Source of the DNA: Candidatus Coatesiibacteriota bacterium
Lineage (GTDB): Bacteria > RBG-13-66-14
Reading direction: 5' to 3'
Length of the DNA stretch: 5,087 nucleotides
Assembly: GCA_014728185.1 (NCBI GenBank)
Contig: WJMB01000162.1
Span: 1-5,087 of the forward strand
In this document: positions 1-4,951 of the stretch, piece by piece
Layout: each line of letters starts with the position of its first letter
Numbering within the stretch: the stretch's first letter is position 1
Made by a program: the position numbers and the translations under genes
Notes under the pieces: model-generated
Seen by the model: the letters and a program-made list of their open reading frames with translations, nothing else
The model's database searches: none
What the model was told of the DNA's origin: nothing

Positions 1-88
1 GTCCCGACTCCTGATTTGCATCCCGGGCTTACCAGTCATCTGGAGGTTAAATGTTTCCAAACAGCTGGTTTAGCTGATATGAAAACCT

Positions 89-288
89 CTTGGCCCGTCG
101 AGCTGAAGGCCCTCATGTAGTAGTTGTGGGCACATCCGTTCTAAATGCCGCATTTTTTAGGTTTCGACGTAGGTTCAGTTTCAGGTGATAATCCCTTGGC
201 ATATCGATCTGGAGCCCTTCGTGAGGTGGTTGTCAGCAGTTCAGCGCTAAATGCCGCTCATTGACCTTGCAACGTCGGTCCAGTTTCA
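89..288. repeat. diverged direct duplication, period 106 bp
   Basis: Positions 89-183 align with 195-288 at a spacing of 106 bp, dropping to 105 after one single-base indel. By hand count about 66 of 94 positions match. Conserved blocks are cttggc (89 and 195), ctaaatgccg (141 and 247) and cagtttca (176 and 281). The two units are essentially head-to-tail. Neither copy has a long open frame, so this is a non-coding tandem duplication. An older third copy may lie in 40-85, but I could not align it convincingly. Confidence 0.65.
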
Positions 289-307
289 ACTGCTAATTAC
301 AAAACAT

Positions 308-326
308 TATTACCAGGTAATATAAT
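308..326 (+). promoter_or_regulatory. 15-bp palindrome overlapping a TATAAT box
   Basis: TATTACC-A-GGTAATA (308-322) is a perfect inverted repeat with 7-bp arms around one base. Its last two bases are the first two of TATAAT (321-326), a consensus -10 hexamer. The only -35 candidate at normal distance is TTACAA (297-302, 18-bp spacer), which is poor. The layout resembles an operator over a promoter, but no gene follows closely; a transcript from here would be non-coding or a very long leader of the gene at 917. AT-rich DNA gives such matches by chance. Confidence 0.25.
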
Positions 327-345
327 CTGAGAGCATCCTGGAACG

Positions 346-370
346 TGTTCGGAACAAGTCAGGCTGAATG
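346..370 (+). repeat. short dispersed repeat, copy 1 (partner at 1339-1363)
   Basis: This 25-base stretch matches 1339-1363 at 20 of 25 positions without gaps, sharing blocks such as tcgga, tcagg and tgaat. The partner lies 14 bp upstream of the 136-bp repeat at 1378, suggesting the same pool of intergenic repeats recurs here. Similarity does not continue into the flanks, and at this length chance is possible. Confidence 0.3.
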
Positions 371-585
371 GTAGCGGCTTGCTGGGCCGTTGTTTCCCAT
401 TCGGCATACTACGTCACTAATCAGGCGTTAATCGTTTAAGCCATTAATGCTTGGTAATAAGACAATAAAAAGCTAATAGCAGCCAGTAGTATGTGCATTT
501 ACAGGTGTGCAGATAACTATGCTCGCTAAAGACCAGGCCCGGTTTAGCCGCCTCTTTTAAGCTGCCAGTTTTATGACAAGTACCT

Positions 586-598
586 GGTGATCATCACC
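586..598. promoter_or_regulatory. operator-like palindrome GGTGAT-C-ATCACC
   Basis: A perfect inverted repeat with 6-bp arms around one central base lies in gene-free DNA about 190 bp upstream of the promoter proposed for the first gene. Its size suits a dimeric regulator's operator, but nothing else supports a regulatory role. Confidence 0.2.
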
Positions 599-718
599 TC
601 TATTGTCAACAGGATACAATCACGAACAGGTCCGGTCAGAGTCTACGATCCCAAGCTGAGTCTAAGTCGTTGTTCTCTTACCAGCCGGGGTACCGCGTTT
701 CCCCGTGGTTCTCCTCGG

Positions 719-751
719 CCGCGCTGATGCCGCGCTGATGCCGCGCTGATG
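719..751 (+). repeat. three perfect tandem copies of ccgcgctgatg (11 bp)
   Basis: The unit ccgcgctgatg occurs three times without a mismatch at 719-729, 730-740 and 741-751. It is a GC-rich island in AT-richer surroundings, 32 bp upstream of the proposed -35 box at 784. An 11-bp period is close to one helical turn, so the units would face the same side of the DNA, as iterated protein-binding sites often do. Perfect identity also fits recent replication slippage. Confidence 0.7.
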
Positions 752-783
752 TAAAGAAATGTGACAAAAAGCACCCTCTCCAC

Positions 784-811
784 TGGACAGCCCGCAATAA
801 TGTGCTATTAT
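784..811 (+). promoter_or_regulatory. probable sigma-70-type promoter of the gene at 917
   Basis: TGGACA (784-789, five of six to consensus) and TATTAT (806-811) are separated by 16 bp. TG at 803-804, one base upstream of the -10, makes it an extended -10 element. Transcription would begin near 818, leaving a leader of about 100 nt before the ATG at 917. A similar GCTAT...TA.TAGTG block surrounds the -10 box of the paralogous gene (2189-2202), which supports the call. Confidence 0.5.
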
Positions 812-916
812 ATTAGTAGTGAGTTGCAAATCGTTTTTCAAGTCGATTACCTCTGTCTCTATGCTACGTCAAGGCGGCGAAGCATATATACACACATCCG
901 AGAAGGGAGTTCAATC

Positions 917-1273
917 ATGCTCAATCGTTTCGTTGGACTCATGCTCTTGCTCATCATCGTCGCCGCCGGCGCCGAGATGTTCACCGTTGAAATCGGCGAT
1001 AACTTCTTCGATCCCGACTATATCGAGATCAGCCCCGGCGACCGCATCAAGTGGATCAATGTCGGTTCGAATGCCCATCGGGTGAAATCGGACACCGACC
1101 TGTTCGATTCGGGACGCCTGGACCCTGGTGACGACTACATCCGCACCTTCAATAGCGAGGGCAGCTTCGGCTACTACGATACGTTCTTCCCCAGCGTGAC
1201 CGGAACCATCGAGGTTGTGGAAAGCGCCGTCGAGGAGACCTCCTGGGGCAAGATCCGGGCCATGTATCGGTAA
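917..1273 (+). CDS. exported cupredoxin-fold protein lacking most copper ligands
   Basis: This 118-residue protein begins with a signal peptide (Arg4, hydrophobic core 5-17, likely cleavage after Ala19 in AGA-E). The rest follows the plastocyanin/amicyanin pattern: FDPD (31-34), PGD (40-42), WIN (46-48), AHRV (53-56), FDSG (63-66), then the strand and loop that normally carry Cys, His and Met. Against the paralogue at 2261 (about 40% identical by hand), His54 is kept, but Cys becomes Asp88, His becomes Phe91 and Met becomes Val94, in YYDTFFPSVTG. A type 1 copper site therefore cannot form. The frame is intact and the Cys-to-Asp and His-to-Phe codons differ at three and two bases, so sequencing error is unlikely. 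The start at 917 is favoured over in-frame ATGs further upstream because GGGAG (905-909) lies 7 bp before it and it opens a clean signal peptide. The C-terminus carries the SWG...YR tail shared with the paralogue. The gene appears monocistronic. Its function is unknown; it may be a structural or binding derivative of a cupredoxin. Confidence 0.88.
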   Translation: MLNRFVGLMLLLIIVAAGAEMFTVEIGDNFFDPDYIEISPGDRIKWINVGSNAHRVKSDTDLFDSGRLDPGDDYIRTFNSEGSFGYYDTFFPSVTGTIEVVESAVEETSWGKIRAMYR

Positions 1274-1294
1274 GCCGCCCCCGTGTGGAGTGCG

Positions 1295-1324
1295 AACCAG
1301 CGCCTGCCGAGGCGCTGGTTTATT
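1295..1324 (+). terminator. rho-independent terminator after the first cupredoxin-like gene
   Basis: AACCAGCGCCT (1295-1305) and AGGCGCTGGTT (1310-1320) form a perfect 11-bp stem around the tetraloop GCCG, 21 bp after the stop codon. The T-tract is short (GGTTTATT), so efficiency may be moderate, but stem quality and position make this the clear end of the transcript. Confidence 0.8.
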
Positions 1325-1338
1325 AGCATCAGGTAGCC

Positions 1339-1363
1339 TGATCGGATCAAATCAGGGTGAATA
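1339..1363 (+). repeat. short dispersed repeat, copy 2 (partner at 346-370)
   Basis: Ungapped match of 20 of 25 bases to 346-370. It lies 14 bp before the 136-bp repeat begins at 1378. The second copy of that repeat (4952) is not preceded by a clear version of this segment, so it is not part of the same unit. Confidence 0.3.
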
Positions 1364-1377
1364 TAGTTTCAACTCTA

Positions 1378-1513
1378 GGGATCACTTTGCTGTCACGGAC
1401 CGGAGTGTTACTGAATATCTTTCAATTATCAGCAGTTAGCGGGCAAGCAGGTTGGCAATTATTATTTGCTGTTTGTGGCGGGTCAACTGGGTTTCCCCGT
1501 TCCCGTTATGCCT
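1378..1513 (+). repeat. 136-bp intergenic direct repeat, copy A
   Basis: It aligns without gaps to 4952-5087. By hand count the first 73 positions (1378-1450) match at 69, including an unbroken 26-base run from 1421 to 1446. Overall about 111 of 136 match, with a poorly conserved patch at 1454-1468 and recovery at ctgtttgtggc (1469-1479). The right boundary is unknown because copy B runs into the window edge. Many differences in the 3' half are transitions. No protein is encoded across it in any convincing frame. A mobile-element end, a MITE-like sequence or a structured RNA are the options; I did not find a convincing fold. Confidence 0.85.
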
Positions 1514-1665
1514 GTTCTGACTTCTCAGCGCTCAAAAGGAACTACTTGGTGCCACTGGCCTCGATGATGATGCCTCAATCCCAAGCAGTCAAATAACATG
1601 TATATAACGAGTATGCGTCGAGAGGAAAGGCTGCCGGCTCATCTTTCTTCGACATCGCCTCCTAT

Positions 1666-1811
1666 CAGCCGCCTTTTTTGGAGATGGGTCGGTGTTTAGA
1701 GTTGGGGATCGTATGCCCTATTCGGACCGAGATGCGATTGTATTATGCTGATACTCCACGTGTAACAACAGATGCGCCCGGCACTTGCCGGTAGTCAAAA
1801 AACGGCGGCTG
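1666..1811. repeat. long-armed inverted repeat, MITE-like
   Basis: CAGCCGCCTTTTTTG (1666-1680) is answered by CAAAAAACGGCGGCTG (1796-1811), whose reverse complement is identical apart from one extra G. The arms enclose about 115 bp that includes the 46-bp dispersed repeat. Paired arms at this distance resemble the ends of a miniature inverted-repeat element of about 146 bp. I see no target-site duplication flanking the arms (left flank ...cctat, right flank caagg...), and no transposase, so this is tentative. The left arm alone, GC-rich bases followed by six T, could also act in termination. Confidence 0.4.
1708..1753 (+). repeat. 46-bp dispersed repeat, copy 1
   Basis: It aligns without gaps to 4899-4944, 35 of 46 positions identical by hand count. 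The best blocks are tcggaccg (1722-1729) and tgctgata (1746-1753). Similarity ends sharply after gctgata. In the other location the copy sits 7 bp upstream of the 136-bp repeat, whereas here it lies about 195 bp downstream of it, so the two repeats are separable modules. Confidence 0.6.
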
Positions 1812-2165
1812 CAAGGGGTGTGCTCGGTGGATAACCCGCCCTGCCTAGTTGCCGACAAAGAACGACTACCCGATTGCACTTAGGCTCATAACTGTTTCAT
1901 TATCATGCAATAAGACTGCGCATGTATGCATCGGAGGCAGAGTCGCGCTCACCCAGGCGGCGATTGCCCGCTCGGTGCGCCCTTCAATTACGACCCTGAT
2001 TGGTCCGAACAAGTTCCCTGATGCCTTCTTCTTTAATCAGGCGCTTTGAAAGAGATGGACCGGTACTTTCCAGTCTAGCCACCCTTCCGGTTTTCACCAG
2101 CGCGGGTGTTCATTGCGGCGATCATCAGCCATCAAGAAAAACCGACCAAAAAAGTAGGGATATAA

Positions 2166-2195
2166 TTGAGAAAGAGTCTCATGTCCCGCTATACT
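2166..2195 (+). promoter_or_regulatory. probable sigma-70-type promoter of the cupredoxin gene
   Basis: TTGAGA (2166-2171) and TATACT (2190-2195) are separated by 18 bp, both close to consensus. A start near 2202 gives a leader of about 60 nt before the ATG at 2261. The block around the -10, GCTATACTAATAGTG, resembles GCTATTATATTAGTAGTG at the promoter of the paralogue, so part of the upstream region may share ancestry with it. Confidence 0.55.
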
Positions 2196-2260
2196 AATAG
2201 TGCAAGTGCAAGAAAAAACGACGCCGCGCATTGCCATCAGTTTCGCGCCTGGGAGGGATA

Positions 2261-2614
2261 ATGAAACGCATCGCCTTGAGTCTACTTGTGTTGGCTGCAT
2301 CGGTCATCGCCGCCGACCACGACATCGACATCAGCGGCTTCGCCTACGACCCCGACACTCTGACCGTACAGGTCGGCGACACCGTCACCTGGATCAATCA
2401 GGACTCCGCCGCCCACACCGTCACAGCCGACAACGCCGACTTCGACTCCGGCTCGCTGGCCCAGGGGGAGACCTGGAGCTTCACCTTCGACAGTACTGGA
2501 ACCTGGGACTACCACTGCACCTTCCACCCGATGATGACCGCCGTGATTATCGTGGAGGATTCCTCGGCCGTCGAGGATTTGAGCTGGGGCGGGGTGAAGG
2601 AGCAATACCGCTAA
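2261..2614 (+). CDS. exported plastocyanin/amicyanin-like copper protein
   Basis: This 117-residue protein has a signal peptide (Lys2-Arg3, hydrophobic core 4-17, cleavage near Ala18) followed by one cupredoxin domain. The type 1 copper ligands are all visible: His52 in AHTV, then Cys86, His89 and Met92 in YHCTFHPMM, matching the amicyanin-type C-x2-H-x2-M spacing. Other family signatures are YDPD (29-32), VGD (38-40), WIN (44-46) and FDSG (61-64). The expected role is one-electron transfer or copper handling outside the cytoplasmic membrane; the partner is unknown. ATG 2261 is chosen because GGAGG (2252-2256) precedes it and it opens the signal peptide; the in-frame TTG at 2231 would add ten residues before that. 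The last 16 residues, with SWG (108-110) and terminal YR, lie beyond the barrel and are shared with the paralogue at 917. Flanking promoter and terminator suggest a single-gene transcript. Confidence 0.92.
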   Translation: MKRIALSLLVLAASVIAADHDIDISGFAYDPDTLTVQVGDTVTWINQDSAAHTVTADNADFDSGSLAQGETWSFTFDSTGTWDYHCTFHPMMTAVIIVEDSSAVEDLSWGGVKEQYR

Positions 2615-2629
2615 CGAGCAGTTTAACGG

Positions 2630-2671
2630 GAAGGCGACGGCGTGTTTACCTGGCGCGCCGCCGCCTTCTTT
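2630..2671 (+). terminator. probable rho-independent terminator after the cupredoxin gene
   Basis: GAAGGCGACGGCG (2630-2642) pairs with CGCCGCCGCCTTC (2656-2668) with one mismatch, giving a 13-bp GC-rich stem with a 13-nt loop, followed by TTT. It starts 15 bp after the stop codon. The T-tract is only three bases and runs straight into the TGCTATATT element of the next gene. Confidence 0.6.
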
Positions 2672-2673
2672 GC

Positions 2674-2679
2674 TATATT
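2674..2679 (+). promoter_or_regulatory. possible extended -10 promoter for the M6-family gene
   Basis: TATATT at 2674-2679 follows TGC (2671-2673), an extended -10 arrangement like that upstream of the first cupredoxin-like gene. No good -35 box lies 16-18 bp upstream (TGGCGC at 2651 is weak; TTTACC at 2645 is too far). If used, it gives a leader of about 85 nt. The alternative is read-through from the cupredoxin gene. Confidence 0.35.
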
Positions 2680-2758
2680 AAACCTCGGTGGCCGCCTTGG
2701 CGACCAATCTCAGACGAACCTTCATGACAATCGGCAGCGCCGTTTTTCCAATTCGACC

Positions 2759-2764
2759 GGGAGG
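2759..2764 (+). promoter_or_regulatory. Shine-Dalgarno site that fixes a TTG start
   Basis: GGGAGG lies 5 bp before TTG 2770. No ATG in this frame precedes the signal peptide; the nearby ATG at 2724 is in another frame. The site therefore decides for the rare TTG initiator. Confidence 0.75.
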
Positions 2765-2769
2765 TTCCC

Positions 2770-4608
2770 TTGCCCAGACCGCTTCGCCTGATCGTCGCGG
2801 CCCTGATAGTCGTGTGCACCTCCGCGGGCGCCATGCCCGGCATGCCCGCCTCCTGGTATGAAGCCCTGGGGCTGGCCGTGCCGGCCGATGCCACCGAGCC
2901 GCTGCGTCCCGCCGGAGTCGACGCTCCCGGTGACTATCGGCCCGCCGCCGGTGGCACCATCCGCCCGCTGATCCTGCTGGTAGATTTCGACGACAAACCC
3001 GCCGACACCGATATCCATCCACCCCTGGAGTACGGCAAGCTGATCTTCCGCGCCAACCAGGAGCCGGGGAGCTTCACCGACTACTGGGACGAGGTCAGTT
3101 ACGGTCGGATCAACATCGTCGGCGACGAGGATGAGGACGTCGATTCCGCCTGGGTGCGCATCTCCGGCCAGGATGGCGACGGCGGGCAACTCGACTACGC
3201 CTACTTCGCCGCCGGAGAATACGGCTTCGGCGAGTACCCCAACAACTCCCAGGGCCTGGTCGAGAACGCCCTGGCCTTCGCCGATTCGCGGATCAACTTC
3301 GCCGCCTACGACAACGACGGCCCCGACGGCATCCCGCGCTCCCAGAACCCCGAGGGCTCCGACGACGACGGCTACGTGGACGCCCTGTTCATCGTCCACG
3401 CCGGCTGGGGTGCCGAGCAGAGCCGCAGCGCCGACGACATCTGGAGCTGCAAGTGGTCGCTGTCCGACGACGGCGGTCCCGGAGCCTACCAGACCGACGA
3501 CGGGGTGCGCGTCAACGAGTTCATGCTGGTTCCCGAAGAACTCTACGACGGCGTCGACGACGGCAATGAACTGCTCTCGACCATCGGTGTCTTCTGTCAC
3601 ACCTTCGCCCACCAGCTCGGTCTGCCCACTCTCTACGACACCACCCCGGAACTGGCCGATCCCGACTCCTATGGTGTGGGCGCCTGGTGCCTGCTCGGTT
3701 ACGGCGCCTGGACCGGCATCGTCGCCTATCCCCACCGCGTACCCATCCCAGGCAACTGCCCCGTCCACCCCTGCGCCTGGGCCAAGATTTTTATGGGCTG
3801 GACCGACTACACCCCGGCCACCCAGGGGCGCAATCAGCGCCACGTAATCTACCGCGCCGAGAGCTCGCCGCCCGCCGGCGCCACCCGCTTTCTCAAGATC
3901 ACCGTGGCCGGACCCGAGGAGTATTTTCTGCTGGAAAACCGCCAGCAGATCGGCTTCGACCGCGGTCTCTCCGCCCTCGAGTTCATCGACCCCCAGGACA
4001 CCGGACCCCTCCACGGCCTGCTGATCTGGCACATCGACGAGGAGCTGATCAACGAGCTCATCGACTCCGGGCGCATCAACGATAACGAGTTCCACAAGGG
4101 CGTCGACCTCGAGGAGGCCGACGGCCTCGACGACCTCGACGGTCTGGTCAACACCGGCGACGACGGCGATCCCTTCCCCGGCTACTACGGCAAGAGGGTC
4201 TTCGGCCCCGAGTCCAACCCCAGCTCCCTGCCCTACGGCGACTCCAAGAGCACCTGCTACATCGACAACATCTCCGACTCCGACAACCCGATGATCTGTT
4301 ACATCACCAGCATCCGCAACCCCCTCACCGAGGGCGTCATGTGCGGTCCCGACCCCTTCCGCCCCAATGTCGACGACCACCTGACCTTCTTCTTCGAGCA
4401 CAACCTGCGGGTCACCGTGCGCATCTACACCCTTTCGGGCGATCTGGTCCGCACCATCGGCGAAGACGAGGTCGACGAGGCCTTCGGTCAGGCCGCCTGG
4501 CACGGCGACAACGACGACGGCAACCAGGTCGCCACGGGCCTCTACTTCTACACCATCGACTCCGGCGACTACCACGTCGGACACGGCAAGTTCTCCCTCA
4601 TTCGCTAG
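2770..4608 (+). CDS. secreted M6-family pseudo-peptidase with C-terminal FlgD-type Ig domain
   Basis: This 612-residue protein starts at TTG with a strong Shine-Dalgarno site. A signal peptide spans residues 1-21 (Arg3 and Arg6, hydrophobic 7-15, cleavage after SAGA). The M6 (immune inhibitor A-like) scaffold follows: PLILLVDF (66-73), DYWDEVSYG (104-112), YDNDGPDG (180-187), DGYVDALFIVHAG (200-212), the active-site helix (272-290), PVHPCAWAKIFMGW (331-344), FLLENRQQ (386-393), GLLIWHID (416-423) and LEEADG (447-452). The zinc signature HExxHxxGxxD reads HTFAHQLGLPT (277-287): both helix His residues remain, but the catalytic Glu is Thr278 and the third-ligand position is Thr287. The Met conserved in the following W-x-L-M segment is Leu309. 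The protein is thus probably not a peptidase, although scaffold and frame are intact. Residues 524-612 form a FlgD-type Ig/sorting-like domain (DPFRPN, IYTLSGDLVR, GLYFYTI, ending GKFSLIR), suggesting surface display or a dedicated secretion route. A binding or structural role is inference. Confidence 0.9.
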   Translation: MPRPLRLIVAALIVVCTSAGAMPGMPASWYEALGLAVPADATEPLRPAGVDAPGDYRPAAGGTIRPLILLVDFDDKPADTDIHPPLEYGKLIFRANQEPGSFTDYWDEVSYGRINIVGDEDEDVDSAWVRISGQDGDGGQLDYAYFAAGEYGFGEYPNNSQGLVENALAFADSRINFAAYDNDGPDGIPRSQNPEGSDDDGYVDALFIVHAGWGAEQSRSADDIWSCKWSLSDDGGPGAYQTDDGVRVNEFMLVPEELYDGVDDGNELLSTIGVFCHTFAHQLGLPTLYDTTPELADPDSYGVGAWCLLGYGAWTGIVAYPHRVPIPGNCPVHPCAWAKIFMGWTDYTPATQGRNQRHVIYRAESSPPAGATRFLKITVAGPEEYFLLENRQQIGFDRGLSALEFIDPQDTGPLHGLLIWHIDEELINELIDSGRINDNEFHKGVDLEEADGLDDLDGLVNTGDDGDPFPGYYGKRVFGPESNPSSLPYGDSKSTCYIDNISDSDNPMICYITSIRNPLTEGVMCGPDPFRPNVDDHLTFFFEHNLRVTVRIYTLSGDLVRTIGEDEVDEAFGQAAWHGDNDDGNQVATGLYFYTIDSGDYHVGHGKFSLIR

Positions 4609-4898
4609 TGGTCGAGACAGCTTCGAGCCGAGCGGGTGTTCGCCCAGGCGGTACCGGCTTGATTACAGCAGTCCGGCTTGACATCGTCTTCACCGAAATG
4701 CCTTCCCCCCACCGGGACTGTCAGAAAACCCCGCTCTGCCGCCGCTTGTTCCAGCAATGGCGATCCTTGCGGGCAAACCCTTCAAATTGCCGTTTGTATT
4801 GGCATGATAGCAGGTATCTCATTGAGATGCCCCTGAATCGAGATAAGAACCGGATTCAAACGTAACAGTCATCGCCCCGGCTTGCCATATTTGTAAGA

Positions 4899-4944
4899 AT
4901 CGCATACCCAGCTCGGACCGGGTTGTGGTTGTAGTCTGCTGATA
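4899..4944 (+). repeat. 46-bp dispersed repeat, copy 2
   Basis: Ungapped partner of 1708-1753 (35 of 46 identical). Here it ends 7 bp before the 136-bp repeat begins, whereas the other copy lies downstream of that repeat, inside an inverted-repeat structure. No inverted-repeat arms like those at 1666 and 1796 are visible around this copy. Confidence 0.6.
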
Positions 4945-4951
4945 AAAAGTT

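Larger units (their letters stand above)
1..783. other. long gene-free, AT-richer region
   Basis: I see no convincing gene on either strand here: stops are frequent in all frames and no open frame has both a ribosome-binding site and protein-like composition. Base composition is clearly lower in G+C than the flanking genes (20 of 60 at 421-480 by hand count). The stretch holds a diverged 106-bp-period duplication (89-288), an operator-like palindrome against a TATAAT box (308-326), a second short palindrome (586-598), part of a dispersed repeat (346-370) and a triple 11-bp tandem repeat (719-751). No tRNA or rRNA was recognised. It could contain an unrecognised small RNA or decayed sequence. 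Confidence 0.6.
1325..2165. other. long gene-free region with dispersed repeats
   Basis: No believable gene was found in about 840 bp on either strand. The open frames present are short, lack ribosome-binding sites and have no domain-like features. The region starts with a small hairpin, ATCAGG-TAG-CCTGAT (1328-1342), then carries one copy of the 136-bp repeat (1378-1513), a long-armed inverted repeat (1666-1811) enclosing a 46-bp repeat (1708-1753), and a perfect short hairpin CCGGC-ACTT-GCCGG (1778-1791). From 1812 to 2165 I see nothing I can name. Remnants of mobile elements or small non-coding RNAs are possible. Confidence 0.55.

Noticed and set aside
41..77. GGAGG followed by ATG at 51 and an 8-codon frame ending in TGA (leader-peptide-like)
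   Set aside because: The spacing of 4 bp is acceptable, but eight codons with no regulated gene, codon run or attenuator downstream cannot be distinguished from chance.
1581..1661. 26-codon - strand frame with AGGAGG two bases before its ATG
   Set aside because: The spacing is too short for efficient initiation and the peptide has no recognisable feature.
1621..1680. GGCTG...CAGCCGCC followed by six T as a terminator
   Set aside because: The stem is only 5 bp with a loop of more than 30 nt and no gene ends upstream. The T-rich arm is better explained by the inverted repeat with 1796-1811.
1849..2197. Two overlapping 65-66 residue + strand frames
   Set aside because: No ribosome-binding site, low-quality composition and mutual overlap; most likely random open frames.
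2200..2727. 175-residue Arg/His-rich + strand frame over the cupredoxin
   Set aside because: A shadow of the cupredoxin gene in another frame; low-complexity composition and no signal or domain.
2770..2830. Lipoprotein signal at Cys16 of the M6-family protein
   Set aside because: The residue before Cys16 is Val and no L-[AS]-[GA]-C lipobox is present. An ordinary signal peptidase I site after SAGA fits better.
2722..4584. Open frame of 620 residues on the - strand opposite the M6-family gene
   Set aside because: Its product is a monotonous Val/Gly/Asp/Ala-rich sequence, as expected when GAC/GTC-rich codons are read in antisense. It has no domain signature, while the + strand frame has many M6 landmarks.
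4626..4659. Hairpin after the M6-family gene (AGCCG...CGGCT)
   Set aside because: The inner pairing is weak and no T-tract follows; not strong enough to annotate as a terminator.
4341..4865. 174-residue + strand frame extending past the M6-family stop
   Set aside because: Its first half is an Arg-rich shadow of the M6 gene, and its second half covers AT-richer DNA without any family signature or internal start signal.
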